Counted from the stretch's first letter, positions 32,901-42,658 are shown. The stretch: 64,000 nt of DNA from Frigoribacterium faeni (GCF_007988805.1 NZ_BJUV01000005.1:1-64000), one strand, 5' to 3'. Program-made: numbers and translations. The notes: generated from the letters alone by a model not told the origin.

Positions 32901-34160
32901 GTGAAGTACGTCATCCCCGTCCTGGCGGGTCGGATGGTCCGTGCCCTCGCCCGCTTGAGGGGCGGGGGATCGGCCTACCCCGGGCGCACCGTCCTGGCCC
33001 TCGCACCCGACTTCCTCACCCACGTCTCGTCGCAGTTCGAGCGGGGCGTCGTGTTCGTCCTCGGCTCGAACGGCAAGTCGACCACCACGATGATGCTCAC
33101 CGAGACCCTGCGGGCCCACGGTCTCTCGGTGTTCACGAACCCGACGGGCGCGAACCTGCCCCAGGGCATCGCGTCCGCGTTCCTCCGCGAGGTCACCCCG
33201 ATGGGCGACGTCCGGCACGACATCGGCGTCATCGAGGTCGACGAGGCGTTCGCGGTCGAGTTGACCAGATCGCTGAAGCCCTCGACGGTGCTCATGCTGA
33301 ACGTCCAGGTCGACCAGCTCTACCGCTTCTTCGAGACCGAGCGGGTCGGCACGATGATGACCGACACGGCGGCGCTCGCGTCGACGGCCGTCGTGACGAA
33401 CCGCGACGACCAGCACCTCGGTCCCTACGAGGCGCGGGAGGGGCAGTCCGTCACCCGGTTCGGGGCCGCGGCCGACATCGTCGCCGCCTCTCCGAACGGG
33501 CTCCAGAACGCCAACGACTTCACCCGGCGGGCCGACGGCACCCTCGAGGCCCAGACCGAGGTCGTCGCGGTGAACGGCGACGGGGCGAGCATCCGCGTGG
33601 GTGAGACGACGGTCGACATCCGCCTGCCCGCGCGCGGCCTGCACTACGCCGTCGACGCCGCCGCGGCGATCGAGACGGCGTCCGTGGTCCTCGGAGGCCG
33701 CATCGATCCGGTCGCCGTCGCCCGTGCCTTCGACGGGATGAAACCCGCGTACGGGCGGGGCGAGCGGATGAGCCTCGGCGCCGACGAAGCCGAGTTCATC
33801 ATGTTCAAGAACGCCGCGAGCCTCCAGATGAACCTCGACGCTCTGCCCCAGGACGTCGAGCAGGTCATGCTCGCCATCGACGAGGGCACGCCCGACATCT
33901 CGTGGATCTACGACATCGACTTCTCGCATCTCGACCACGTCGACGTCCTCGCCGGCGCCAAGGCATGGCAGCTCGCGTTGCGACTCGAGCACGACGGGAT
34001 CCCCGTCCACGTCATCGAGGAGGACATCTCGAAGGCGATCCGCCTGATGCGGGCGCTGCCGTCGCCGAGCGACCACACGAAGCACTTCGTGACGAACTAC
34101 GAGCAGATGATGTTGGCCCGCCGCATTCTCGGGCACCCTGATCTGGAGAAGAGCGCGTGA
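32901..34160 (+). CDS. MurT-like Mur ligase (DUF1727), lacking the zinc ribbon
   Basis: Homologue of MurT, which with GatD amidates the alpha-carboxyl of D-Glu in lipid II. 419 residues. Seen: the ATP loop VFVLGSNGKSTTTMM (about 52-66), GVIEVDEAFAVEL, VVTNRDDQHLGPYE, and the C-terminal DUF1727 domain with MFKNAASLQMNLDAL and the conserved DISWIYDIDF. Odd: in MurT a Cys4 zinc ribbon is inserted after the TN-x-DD region, but here no cysteine occurs in that stretch or anywhere in the protein. GTG start 4 bases after the sigA stop, so it may be transcribed with sigA; overlaps the gatD-like gene by 4 bases. Active-site residues for ATP and ligase chemistry look intact. Confidence 0.85.
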   Translation: MKYVIPVLAGRMVRALARLRGGGSAYPGRTVLALAPDFLTHVSSQFERGVVFVLGSNGKSTTTMMLTETLRAHGLSVFTNPTGANLPQGIASAFLREVTPMGDVRHDIGVIEVDEAFAVELTRSLKPSTVLMLNVQVDQLYRFFETERVGTMMTDTAALASTAVVTNRDDQHLGPYEAREGQSVTRFGAAADIVAASPNGLQNANDFTRRADGTLEAQTEVVAVNGDGASIRVGETTVDIRLPARGLHYAVDAAAAIETASVVLGGRIDPVAVARAFDGMKPAYGRGERMSLGADEAEFIMFKNAASLQMNLDALPQDVEQVMLAIDEGTPDISWIYDIDFSHLDHVDVLAGAKAWQLALRLEHDGIPVHVIEEDISKAIRLMRALPSPSDHTKHFVTNYEQMMLARRILGHPDLEKSA

Positions 34161-34912
34161 GCGACGACACCCTTCGCATCGTCCATCTGTATCCCGAGGA
34201 GCTCGGGGTGAGCGGTGACCGCGGGAACGTGACGACTCTCGTCGAACGGGCCCGTCGTGCGGGCATCGAGTCGAGCGTCACCGAGTACCGGGTGGGCGAT
34301 GCCGTGCCGACCGTCGCCGATGCGGTGGTCCTCGGACACGGGCCGCTCTCCGGCGTCCGGGCCGTGAGCGACGACGCCCGTCGGCTTCGTGACGCGTTCG
34401 AGGGCTTCGCCGCGTCCGGCGTCCCCGTGGTCGCCGTCGGCGGCGGACTCGAACTCCTCAGCCGTGGCGTCGTCACGGTCGACGGCGACACCGTCGAGGG
34501 AGTCGGCTTCTTCGATGCCCTCCTTCGTCGTGGCGCACCCCGACGGACGAACTACTTCCAGCTCACGACGACGTACGGGGGCGACGAGCTCACCCTCTAC
34601 GGTTTCGAGGACCACGCGACCCACCTCGAACTCGGCTCCGACGCTCAGGCGTTCGCCCACGTCGTCCATGGCGGCGGCAATGGCTCGGACGGGCTCGAGG
34701 GCGTGGTCCGCGGGACCTCCTTCGGCACGCAGCTGAAGGGCCCGTTGCTTCCGCTCAACCCGGCCCTGACCGATCGGGTGCTCCGAGCGGCGTTGTCCCG
34801 ACGGGGCATCTCGTACGGGACGACCGACGCCCATGAGAAGCTCGACCGCTACGCGGCCGCCGCTCAGCGGGTCATCGCCGACAACCTGGAGCGTTCGTTC
34901 AAGGCCATGTGA
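34157..34912 (+). CDS. GatD/CobB-like amidotransferase subunit lacking catalytic Cys and His
   Basis: 251 residues, full length for GatD. The N-terminal LRIVHLYPEELGVSGDRGNV and the class I glutaminase-like fold are clear. In S. aureus GatD the nucleophile is the Cys of ICGGYQFLG and the partner His lies in GTYLHGPILP. Here the aligned segments are AVGGGLELLS (Gly95) and GTQLKGPLLP (Lys194), and the whole protein contains no cysteine. It therefore cannot be a Cys-dependent glutaminase. GTG start overlaps the murT-like stop (GTGA), so the two are translationally coupled and probably form a complex. A strong terminator follows. Function inferred in the findings. Confidence 0.85.
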   Translation: MSDDTLRIVHLYPEELGVSGDRGNVTTLVERARRAGIESSVTEYRVGDAVPTVADAVVLGHGPLSGVRAVSDDARRLRDAFEGFAASGVPVVAVGGGLELLSRGVVTVDGDTVEGVGFFDALLRRGAPRRTNYFQLTTTYGGDELTLYGFEDHATHLELGSDAQAFAHVVHGGGNGSDGLEGVVRGTSFGTQLKGPLLPLNPALTDRVLRAALSRRGISYGTTDAHEKLDRYAAAAQRVIADNLERSFKAM

Positions 34913-34924
34913 CCGGCTCACGTC

Positions 34925-34959
34925 GAAGGGCCCGTATCCGAGATGGATACGGGCCCTTC
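34925..34959. terminator. bidirectional terminator after the gatD-like gene
   Basis: Perfect 15-base stem GAAGGGCCCGTATCC / GGATACGGGCCCTTC with loop GAGAT; it serves the sigA-murT-gatD-like unit and the convergent DUF7455 gene. Confidence 0.9.
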
Positions 34960-35003
34960 GTCGTCGCGACCCGCCGGTGCCTCCGCAAGGCGCGGGACGG
35001 AAG

Positions 35004-35231
35004 TCAGTGCTCGGTGAGCTTGGAACTCTCGTCGAGCCATTCGATGGCGGTCGGCTGCAGCTTGTCCTTCAGCTTCGCGCCGTGGTGGGCGCAGAAGAAG
35101 AGTTCGCCGGTGGCCAGGGTCGCACGGATGTACGCCTGGGCTCCGCAGCTGTCGCAGCGGTCGGCCGCACTCAACTGGTAACGGGAGCCGAGCTCGTCGA
35201 CGGCGGTCTGGTCGGTGGCCATCTGAGTCAT
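35004..35231 (-). CDS. DUF7455 family small zinc-binding protein
   Basis: 75 residues. CDSCGAQAYIRATLATGELF, then FCAHHGAKLKDKL, gives a likely zinc site (C-x2-C and C-x2-H). It is the actinobacterial DUF7455 protein usually found between sigA and gyrB/parE-type genes, the place it has here. AGGAGGAG precedes the ATG at 35229-35231, which decides the start; a longer open frame upstream runs into the parE promoter region. Cytoplasmic; function unknown. Confidence 0.88.
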   Translation of the reverse strand: MTQMATDQTAVDELGSRYQLSAADRCDSCGAQAYIRATLATGELFFCAHHGAKLKDKLQPTAIEWLDESSKLTEH

Positions 35232-35384
35232 GGGGTGCTCCTCCTGACGGTGGTGCTGTGGATACGTGACACTCATCAAAACACGCCGACGTTTCGATCG
35301 TGCGACATTCGGCTGTATTTCGCTCATCGCGTAGCTGCTCGATGACGAGAGAGTGTCGGGGCCGGCCGTGTCGGCGGCCCTCGA

Positions 35385-35390
35385 TACCAT
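35385..35390 (+). promoter_or_regulatory. -10 hexamer TACCAT of parE
   Basis: TACCAT lies 68-73 bases before the proposed TTG start. Because it falls after the first in-frame start (35353) and overlaps the ATG at 35389, those upstream codons cannot be used from this promoter. Confidence 0.45.
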
Positions 35391-35457
35391 GGAACCCGAC
35401 CCTCGGCTCGGGAATTCCCTCGGACGGTGGTCACTCAGCACGCGTCAGGAGCACCCA

Positions 35458-37554
35458 TTGGCCACGTCCGACTACTCGGCCCGTCATCTGTCCGTCCTCG
35501 AGGGGCTCGAGGCGGTCCGCAAGCGGCCGGGCATGTACATCGGCAGCACCGACTCCCGCGGTCTCATGCACTGCCTCTGGGAGATCATCGACAACTCGGT
35601 CGACGAGGCGCTCGGCGGGCACGGCGACTCGATCGACGTCCTGCTCCACGCCGACGACAGCGTCGAGGTGCGCGACACCGCTCGCGGCATCCCGGTGGAC
35701 ATCGAGCCGAAGACCGGTCTCACCGGCGTCGAGGTCGTCTTCACCAAGCTGCATGCCGGGGGGAAGTTCGGCGGCGGGTCCTACGCGTCGTCGGGCGGTC
35801 TGCACGGCGTGGGTGCCTCGGTCGTCAACGCCCTCTCCGAACGGCTCGACGTCGAGGTCGACCGGAACGGGAAGACCTACGCCATGTCCTTCCGGCGCGG
35901 AGAGCCCGGCACGTTCGCCGACGCCGGCGATCCGACACCCGATTCGCCGTTCACGCCCTTCGTCTCCGGCAGCGTGCTGCGGGAGGTCGGCAAGGTCAAG
36001 CGCGGCGTCACGGGCACCCGGATCCGCTACTGGGCGGATCGCCAGATCTTCACCGAGGGCGCGGCCTTCCAGCCGGAGGACCTCTCGAGCCGGGCGCGCC
36101 AGACCGCGTTCCTCATCCCCGGACTCACGCTGCGCATCCGCGACGAGCGGCCGGGCTCGCTGACCGACGGCGGGTTCCCGCTCGAGAGCACGTTCCGGTT
36201 CGACGGCGGCATCAGCGAGTACGTCGAGTTCCTCGCGCCCGACGCCCCCGTCACCGACACCTGGCGCATGACGGGGTCGGGCACGTACACCGAGACCGTG
36301 CCCGTCCTGACCGACGGCGGCGCCATGGTCGCCACCGAGCTGACGCGCGAGTGCGAGGTCGATATCGCCCTGCGCTGGGGCAGCGGCTACGAGACGGTGT
36401 TCCGCAGCTACGTCAACATCATCGCCACGCCCAAGGGCGGTTCGCATCAGGCCGGCTTCGAGACCGGTCTGCTGAAGTTCCTGCGCCAGCAGGTCGAGCA
36501 GAACGCACGTCGTCTCAAGGCCGGAACCGACAAGATCGAGAAGGACGACGTCCTCGCCGGGCTGACGGCGGTGCTCACCGTGCGCCTCCCGGAGCCCCAG
36601 TTCGAAGGCCAGACGAAGGAGATCCTCGGCACGCCGGCCGTGCGGGCGATCGTCGCGAACGTCGTCGCGTCCCAGTTCGCCGAGCGCTTCGGGTCCGCCA
36701 AGCGCGAAGACAAGGCCCAGACGGCTCTCGTGCTCGACAAGGTGGTCGCCGAGATGAAGTCGCGCATCGCGGCACGGGCTCACAAGGAGACCCAGCGGCG
36801 GAAGAACGCCCTCGAGAACTCGTCCCTGCCTGCGAAGCTCGTCGACTGCCGGTCGAACGACGTCGCCAACAGCGAGCTGTTCATCGTGGAGGGGGACTCC
36901 GCCCTCGGCACGGCGAAACTGGCCCGCAACAGCGAGTTCCAAGCACTTCTCCCGATCCGGGGCAAGATCCTCAACGTGCAGAAGGCCTCGGTGAGCGACA
37001 TGCTCTCCAACCTCGAGTGCGCCTCCATCATCCAGGTGCTGGGCGCCGGTTCCGGTCGCTCCTTCGACCTCGACGCGAGTCGATACGGCAAGGTCATCAT
37101 CATGAGCGACGCCGACGTCGACGGGGCGCACATCCGGACCTTGCTGCTGACTCTGTTCTTCCGCTACATGCGGCCGATGATCGAGGCCGGACGTGTCTTC
37201 GCGGCCGTCCCGCCCCTCCACCGGGTCGTGGTGATGCATCCCGGCAGCAAGCCGAACGAGACCATCTACACCTACTCCGAGAAGGAGCTCCACGGGGTGC
37301 TGGCCGGTCTCAAGCGCACGAACAAGAAGTTCCAGGACCCGATCCAGCGGTACAAGGGTCTGGGCGAGATGGACGCCGAGCAGCTGCGCACCACCACGAT
37401 GGAGCGACAGCACCGCATGCTGCGCCGCGTCAAGGTCGACGACGCCGAGAACGCGGCACGCGTGTTCGAGCTGCTGATGGGCAACGACGTCGCCCCGAGA
37501 AAAGAGTTCATCATCGACGGAGCGGGTCTCAGCCGCGACCGCATCGACGTCTGA
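35458..37554 (+). CDS. parE: DNA topoisomerase IV subunit B (GyrB-like)
   Basis: ATPase subunit of a type IIA topoisomerase; 698 residues. GHKL ATPase: EIIDNSVDEALGG, DTARGIPVDI, GLHGVGASVVNAL. Toprim: EGDSALGTAKLARNSEFQAL (canonical EGDSAGGSA has diverged), IMSDADVDGAHI, and QRYKGLGEMD. I prefer the TTG at 35458 as start: AGGAG lies 6 bases upstream, and the protein then begins ATSDYSARHLSVLEGLEAVR, as in orthologues. Convergent with parC, the usual order in this family. Whether it acts as topo IV or a second gyrase cannot be settled here, but a separate gyrAB is expected near the origin. Confidence 0.92.
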   Translation: MATSDYSARHLSVLEGLEAVRKRPGMYIGSTDSRGLMHCLWEIIDNSVDEALGGHGDSIDVLLHADDSVEVRDTARGIPVDIEPKTGLTGVEVVFTKLHAGGKFGGGSYASSGGLHGVGASVVNALSERLDVEVDRNGKTYAMSFRRGEPGTFADAGDPTPDSPFTPFVSGSVLREVGKVKRGVTGTRIRYWADRQIFTEGAAFQPEDLSSRARQTAFLIPGLTLRIRDERPGSLTDGGFPLESTFRFDGGISEYVEFLAPDAPVTDTWRMTGSGTYTETVPVLTDGGAMVATELTRECEVDIALRWGSGYETVFRSYVNIIATPKGGSHQAGFETGLLKFLRQQVEQNARRLKAGTDKIEKDDVLAGLTAVLTVRLPEPQFEGQTKEILGTPAVRAIVANVVASQFAERFGSAKREDKAQTALVLDKVVAEMKSRIAARAHKETQRRKNALENSSLPAKLVDCRSNDVANSELFIVEGDSALGTAKLARNSEFQALLPIRGKILNVQKASVSDMLSNLECASIIQVLGAGSGRSFDLDASRYGKVIIMSDADVDGAHIRTLLLTLFFRYMRPMIEAGRVFAAVPPLHRVVVMHPGSKPNETIYTYSEKELHGVLAGLKRTNKKFQDPIQRYKGLGEMDAEQLRTTTMERQHRMLRRVKVDDAENAARVFELLMGNDVAPRKEFIIDGAGLSRDRIDV

Positions 37555-37563
37555 CGACGCGGC

Positions 37564-37605
37564 GGCCCCTCCGCCCCCACGAGACGCCCGGACCGTCGGA
37601 GGGCC
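37564..37605. terminator. candidate bidirectional terminator between parE and parC
   Basis: Arms GGCCCCTCCG / CGGAGGGCC (one base unpaired) with a 23-base loop, between the two convergent stop codons. Confidence 0.5.
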
Positions 37606-37617
37606 GGGCGCCCACGG

Positions 37618-40164
37618 TCACGAGGTCGGTTCGGAGGGCGCCGTTCCCGGGGCGGTCTCCGGGTCGGAACCGGCCTCGACCCCGGTCGCGGAGTCGGCGA
37701 TGTGCGCCACCGACGCGCCGATGCTGGCGATCTCGGCCTCCAGCGGCGTCCCCGAGGCGTCGCGTCGCGACAGCTCGAGCGGCAGGTCCCGCACCGCGCC
37801 GTCGATGCCGACCGCGCGAGCGGGGGCGGGCCCGACCCACGCGAGCGACAAGCCGTCCTCGCCCTTCAGCAGGGCATGCGATCGGACGCCGCCCGTGGCA
37901 CGGCCCTTGGCGGGGTACTCGTCGAAGGCGCTCACCTTCGCGCGTCCCGGGTCCGTCCCCGGGATGGTCGACGCGCTGGACGAGATCGTCGCGACGACGG
38001 CCCCGTGTCCGGCCGGGACGGCTCCGAAGAAGATGACCCTCGACGTCTCGAGCAGGTTGATCCCCGCCACACCGCCGCCGGCCGGGCCCTGAGGTCTCAC
38101 GGACGACGCCGGGAAGCGGAGCAGCTGGGTGGTCGACGTGACGAAGACGAGTTCGTCGTCGTCCGTCCCCTGTGCGACGCCGACGACCGTGTCGCCCTTC
38201 TTCAGCCCGATGACGGGGAAGTCCGGTTTCGACGGGTACTGACCCGGGGTGACGCGTTTGACGATCCCGCGTGCGGTTCCGAGCGCGATCGTCCGGTCGG
38301 CGGTCAGCGAGACGAGGGCCAGCACGCGTTCCGTCTTGTCGGTGAGACCGATGTAGTCGCGCACCGGCACTCCGGCGCCCAGCTGGACCGACGTCGGCGG
38401 GACCGAGGGGAGATCGACCGGGGTGAGACGGACGAGTCTGCCGTGCGTGGTCACGGCCCCGATCTCCGTCCGGCTGGTCGTGTCGATGGAGGACAGGATC
38501 GCATCGTGCTTGGTCCGTCGGGCCGGGGGAGTCGGGGCGCCCGACTCGGGGTCCTGATGGTCGACCCGGAGGATCCGTCCGGTCGTCGAGAGGAAGACCC
38601 GGGTGGGGGTGTCCGCGATCTCGAGGACGGGCGCCTTCCTGGCTCCTCGGCCGGTGGTCGCGATGCTGGGCGCCGCCTCGGTGAGCAGCGTGCGACGCGG
38701 GGTTCCGAACTGGTCGGCGATCTCGCCGAGTTCGGTGGAGACGAGGGCTCGGAGCCGACTGGTGTCGGCCAGCAGCGCTCGGAGATCGGCGATGGCGGCG
38801 AGCAGGTCGTCCCGTTCGGCCTCGAGCTCGATGCGACTGAACTTCGTGAGTCGACGGAGCTGCAGGTCGAGGATGTACTCGGCCTGGATCTCGCTGAGGT
38901 CGAACACCTCGCGCAGCCGCGCGCGGGCCGCCGCCGTGTCATCGCTCGAGCGGATCACCTGGATCACCTCGTCGATGTCGACGATCGCGATCAGCAGACC
39001 CTCGACGAGGTGGAGGCGGTCCTCCTTCTTCGCGAGCCGGTAGCGGCTGCGCCGGGTGACCACCTCGACCCGGTGCGCGACGTAGACCTCCAGCATCTCC
39101 TTCAGCCCGAGCGTGCGCGGCTGACCCTCGACCAGGGCGACGTTGTTGATGCTGAAGCCGTCCTCGAGGGGCGTGTACCGGTACAGCTGCTCGAGCACGG
39201 CCTGGGGGCTGAAGCCGGTCTTGATGCCGATGACCAGACGGAGCCCGTGCTTGTGGTCGGTGAGGTCGGTGACGTCGGTGATGCCCGTCAGCTTCTTGGC
39301 CTGGACGCCGTCCTTGATCTTCTCGATGACCTTCTCGGGACCCACGAGGTAGGGGAGCTCGGTGACGACGAGTCCGTTCTTCCGGGCGGTGATGCTCTCG
39401 ACGGAGACCCTCGCCCTGGTCTTGAAGCTGCCCCGACCGGTCGCGTATGCGTCGCGGATCCCGGCCAGGCCGGAGATCGTCCCCCCGGTGGGGAGATCGG
39501 GGCCGGGGACGAACGCCATCAGGTCGTCGAGACTCGCCGAGGGGTGGTCGATCAGATGACGTGCGGCCCCGACCACCTCGATCAGGTTGTGCGGGGCCAT
39601 GTTGGTCGCCATGCCCACGGCGATGCCGCTGGCGCCGTTGACGAGCAGGTTGGGGAAGGCCGCCGGGAGCACCTCGGGCTGCATCAGCTGGTTGTCGTAG
39701 TTCGGCACGAAGTCGACGACGTCCTCGCCGAGCCCCTGCGTCATCGCCAACGACGCCTCCGCCAGCCGAGCCTCGGTGTAGCGCGGCGCGGCCGGTCCGT
39801 CGTCGAGGGAGCCGAAGTTGCCGTGGCCGTCGATCAGCGGCACCCGCATGGTGAAGGGCTGGGCCTGACGGACCATCGCGTCGTAGATCGCCGTGTCGCC
39901 GTGCGGGTGCAGCTTGCCCATCACCTCGCCGACGACGCGGGCGCTCTTGACGTGACCGCGATCGGGGCGAAGACCCATCTCGGACATCTGGTAGAGGATC
40001 CGTCGCTGCACCGGCTTGAGACCGTCACGGGCGTCGGGCAGGGCGCGCGAGTAGATGACCGAGTAGGCGTACTCGAGGAACGAGCCCTGCATCTCGAGCG
40101 AGACGTCGATGTCTTCGATGCGTTCGCCGTCGTCGGCGTTGGAGAGGGTGTCGGTCGTCGTCAT
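37618..40164 (-). CDS. parC: DNA topoisomerase IV subunit A (GyrA-like)
   Basis: DNA-cleaving subunit of the type IIA topoisomerase; 848 residues. [19 protein letters not shown] and [20 protein letters not shown] are the conserved quinolone-region blocks; the catalytic Tyr is residue 129 in PRYTEARL. The C-terminal half shows repeated beta-pinwheel blades (for example [12 protein letters not shown] and [16 protein letters not shown]). The ATG at 40162-40164 is used; a GTG at 40188 with GAGGTG upstream is a real alternative that would add eight residues. Pairs with parE encoded convergently. Confidence 0.93.
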   Translation of the reverse strand: MTTTDTLSNADDGERIEDIDVSLEMQGSFLEYAYSVIYSRALPDARDGLKPVQRRILYQMSEMGLRPDRGHVKSARVVGEVMGKLHPHGDTAIYDAMVRQAQPFTMRVPLIDGHGNFGSLDDGPAAPRYTEARLAEASLAMTQGLGEDVVDFVPNYDNQLMQPEVLPAAFPNLLVNGASGIAVGMATNMAPHNLIEVVGAARHLIDHPSASLDDLMAFVPGPDLPTGGTISGLAGIRDAYATGRGSFKTRARVSVESITARKNGLVVTELPYLVGPEKVIEKIKDGVQAKKLTGITDVTDLTDHKHGLRLVIGIKTGFSPQAVLEQLYRYTPLEDGFSINNVALVEGQPRTLGLKEMLEVYVAHRVEVVTRRSRYRLAKKEDRLHLVEGLLIAIVDIDEVIQVIRSSDDTAAARARLREVFDLSEIQAEYILDLQLRRLTKFSRIELEAERDDLLAAIADLRALLADTSRLRALVSTELGEIADQFGTPRRTLLTEAAPSIATTGRGARKAPVLEIADTPTRVFLSTTGRILRVDHQDPESGAPTPPARRTKHDAILSSIDTTSRTEIGAVTTHGRLVRLTPVDLPSVPPTSVQLGAGVPVRDYIGLTDKTERVLALVSLTADRTIALGTARGIVKRVTPGQYPSKPDFPVIGLKKGDTVVGVAQGTDDDELVFVTSTTQLLRFPASSVRPQGPAGGGVAGINLLETSRVIFFGAVPAGHGAVVATISSSASTIPGTDPGRAKVSAFDEYPAKGRATGGVRSHALLKGEDGLSLAWVGPAPARAVGIDGAVRDLPLELSRRDASGTPLEAEIASIGASVAHIADSATGVEAGSDPETAPGTAPSEPTS

Positions 40165-40319
40165 GCGCTTCTCACGGGCAGGAGGCACGGTGCACCTCGG
40201 ATGGACGGGGTCTGTTCGGTCACCTGGCCGACAGGGCGTCGTCGCCGACGGGAGCCGCCGACGGTCGCCGTCGGAGACGGGGCGCGAACGGGTCGATCCG
40301 CTGTGTCAGACTGGTGACG

Positions 40320-41456
40320 ATGACGTCCATCGTACCGGGGCGCCCCCCGCAGGCCGTGACTCTGGCGGACGTGATGCCGTCGTGTGTCGCGTCCCTGTCA
40401 GGCGCCCCCAACGCCCTCGGTCTCGGACCGGCCCGCTCCGCGATCGTCCTGCTCGTCGACGGCCTGGGCAGCTCGTCCCTCGGAGCCCGCCGCGGTCACG
40501 CACGCACCCTCGCCGGCAGACCCGGCAGCCTCTGGTCCGGGTTCCCGACCACGACGGCGTCCGCACTGACGACCCTGACGACCGGCGTGCTGCCCGGCGA
40601 GCACGGTCTCGTCGGCTACTCCGTCCTGGACGGCGACCGGGACCGCGTCGTGAAGCAGCTGTCCGGCTGGGACGCCGGGATGCGTCCGGACACCTGGCAG
40701 CGCAGCAGCACCGTCTTCGAGCGTGCGGCCGAGCACGGGGTGACGAGCATCGCCGTCGGGCCCAAGCGCTACTCGTCCTCTGGACTGACCGAGGCGATCC
40801 TCTCCGGTGCCCGATACGAATCCGCCGAGCGACTCGGCGACCGATTCGATCGGGCGAGAGAGGTGGCCGAGTCGGCCCGCGCCTCCCTGGTCTATCTCTA
40901 CGTCCCCGAGCTCGACATGATCGCGCACCGGGCCGGCTGGGAGTCCGACGAATGGACGGCCGCCCTCGAGGAGCTCGACGGGGAGGTGCGTCGCCTGGTC
41001 GATCGGCTCCCGTCGGACGTCGGACTGCTCGTCACGGCCGACCACGGCATCATCGACGTCGGCGAGCGGAAGCGCATCGTGTTCGGCGACCGATCGGAGC
41101 TCGTCGACGGGATCCGTCACGTCGCGGGGGAGCCCCGGTGCCTCCAGCTCCACTTCGACACCGACGCGCCGGCGGACCTCCGCGACGCCACGCTGGCCGC
41201 CTGGCGAGCGGCGGAGGCCGACCGCGCCTGGGTGGTCACCCGCGACGAGGCCGTGTCGGCAGGCTGGTTCGGCGAGGTCGACCCCGTGGTCATGCCCCGG
41301 ATCGGAGACGTCCTCGTGGCCGCGCGGCGCGGTGTCGTGTACTACGACGGCCGGGACACGGGCGGCGCGCCCGGCTCCATGATCGGCCAGCACGGCAGCT
41401 GGTCCTCCGAGGAGACTCAGGTGCCTCTCAAACGCTTCGGCGCCTATTCCTCGTGA
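40320..41456 (+). CDS. type I phosphodiesterase/nucleotide pyrophosphatase (alkaline phosphatase superfamily)
   Basis: 378 residues, no clear signal peptide. Metal and nucleophile motifs of the superfamily: IVLLVDGLGSSSLG (Asp), SGFPTTTASALTTLTTG (nucleophile Thr), HRAGWESDEW, LLVTADHGIIDVG (Asp-His) and IGQHGSWSSEETQVPL (His). The overall pattern matches actinobacterial nucleotide pyrophosphatase/phosphodiesterase-like proteins beside sepH. Substrate unknown; likely phosphodiester or pyrophosphate bonds. The ATG at 40320 is chosen since CAGACT lies 8 bases before it; GTG 40314 is possible. Convergent with sepH across a hairpin. Confidence 0.85.
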   Translation: MTSIVPGRPPQAVTLADVMPSCVASLSGAPNALGLGPARSAIVLLVDGLGSSSLGARRGHARTLAGRPGSLWSGFPTTTASALTTLTTGVLPGEHGLVGYSVLDGDRDRVVKQLSGWDAGMRPDTWQRSSTVFERAAEHGVTSIAVGPKRYSSSGLTEAILSGARYESAERLGDRFDRAREVAESARASLVYLYVPELDMIAHRAGWESDEWTAALEELDGEVRRLVDRLPSDVGLLVTADHGIIDVGERKRIVFGDRSELVDGIRHVAGEPRCLQLHFDTDAPADLRDATLAAWRAAEADRAWVVTRDEAVSAGWFGEVDPVVMPRIGDVLVAARRGVVYYDGRDTGGAPGSMIGQHGSWSSEETQVPLKRFGAYSS

Positions 41457-41463
41457 GCTCGGC

Positions 41464-41492
41464 CGCGAGGCCGTCCGACGACGGGCCTCGCG
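41464..41492. terminator. bidirectional terminator between phosphodiesterase gene and sepH
   Basis: Perfect 9-base stem CGCGAGGCC / GGCCTCGCG with an 11-base loop, filling the gap between convergent stops. Confidence 0.75.
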
Positions 41493-41494
41493 CG

Positions 41495-42658
41495 TCAGGA
41501 CGGGTCGTCGTCCGAGCGCGCCCCGAAGACGATCTCGTCCCAGCTGGGCATGGAGGCGCGGCCACGGGCCTTCTTGCCTCCCGCCGAGAGCGGTGCGACG
41601 GGGGAGGGGGGTGTCGTCCCGGCCCGTCTCGTCCGTCCGGGCCGGTTGCCCCCGCCGATGGAGAACGGCGCCCCGGCGGTGTCGGCGCGCGTGGTCTCGT
41701 CCGGACCCGGCGCGACCGGAGTCGGCTTGGTGGCTCCCTCCGGGAGGTCGAAGTCGTCGAGGGGGACGTCGATCACGCGGATGGAGGCCGTCGACGGGTG
41801 CCGATCGGTCTCGTCGTCGGTGAAGCGGGCGGACTCGCGCTCGCCTCGACGTCGACGCAGCGCCTCCAGCAGATCGGCCGTCTGGTTGTGCGACGACGCC
41901 GGGTCGGGAGCCCGGTTCGTCGCCGCCACCGAGGCCGCGGAGCGCGCGTCGCTTCGCAGGCGCTCGGGTGCGGGCTCCACCACCGGGTCGGGTTCGACGG
42001 AGGCCGGCGAGTCGACGACGAACGCGCCGCTGTCGAAACGGCTCGAGGTCTCGTGCTCGCGATCGACGGCACGGAGGCGCGGGGTCAGGGGGCCGATGTC
42101 CTCCTTGTGCTGCGAGAGGATGTGGGCGTCACCGCCCGACGGAGCCAGGACGAGCTTCTTCGGGTCGAAGCGCCACGTGGCGTCCCGCTCGACGTCGTGG
42201 GTGACGTAGGAGACGTGGACGACCCAGCCCTGCTCGGCGTCCTTGTAGCTCGTCCAGTCACGGTCGGTGGCGTCCGCGGAGTCCAGGCGACTCTCGATGA
42301 CCCCACCGAAGGTGGTCGTCTCGGAATCGGTGTCGCTGTCGCCTGCGACGGTGACGGGCACCGCACGGGCGGTCTCGAGCACGAACGAGCGCTCGGCGAG
42401 GACGGGACCCTCGAAGCGGCGGACGTACGCGAGGTCGGCACCGGTGACGGACGCGACGTCCTCCGACGAGAGGCCGGCGCGGATGTGCGCCTGGATCTCG
42501 CGGGGCGGGGCCTTGCGCTCGACGGGCGTCCCGTCGGGGGCGGCAGCGCGGAGCTGCGTGTGGAGCGAGTGCGTGACCGGGAGGCGGTACTCGCTCCCGC
42601 CGTCGGTCGCGACGAGCAGCGCACCGCTCTCGACTCCGATGACCCTCAGATCCTGCAT
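41495..42658 (-). CDS. sepH: cell-division protein SepH (DUF3071)
   Basis: Actinobacterial FtsZ-binding division protein; 387 residues. The N-terminal DUF3071 domain is complete: MQDLRVIGVESGALLVATDG, PREIQAHIRAGLSSEDVASV (helix-turn-helix-like), LAYVRRFEGPVLAERSFVLE and WTSYKDAEQGWVVHVSYVTH. The C-terminal 200 residues are disordered, charged and repeat-poor, as in other SepH proteins, and end in a short conserved tail PSWDEIVFGAR. AAAGGCG lies before the ATG. Divergent from the DUF4193 gene, its usual neighbour. Confidence 0.92.
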   Translation of the reverse strand: MQDLRVIGVESGALLVATDGGSEYRLPVTHSLHTQLRAAAPDGTPVERKAPPREIQAHIRAGLSSEDVASVTGADLAYVRRFEGPVLAERSFVLETARAVPVTVAGDSDTDSETTTFGGVIESRLDSADATDRDWTSYKDAEQGWVVHVSYVTHDVERDATWRFDPKKLVLAPSGGDAHILSQHKEDIGPLTPRLRAVDREHETSSRFDSGAFVVDSPASVEPDPVVEPAPERLRSDARSAASVAATNRAPDPASSHNQTADLLEALRRRRGERESARFTDDETDRHPSTASIRVIDVPLDDFDLPEGATKPTPVAPGPDETTRADTAGAPFSIGGGNRPGRTRRAGTTPPSPVAPLSAGGKKARGRASMPSWDEIVFGARSDDDPS

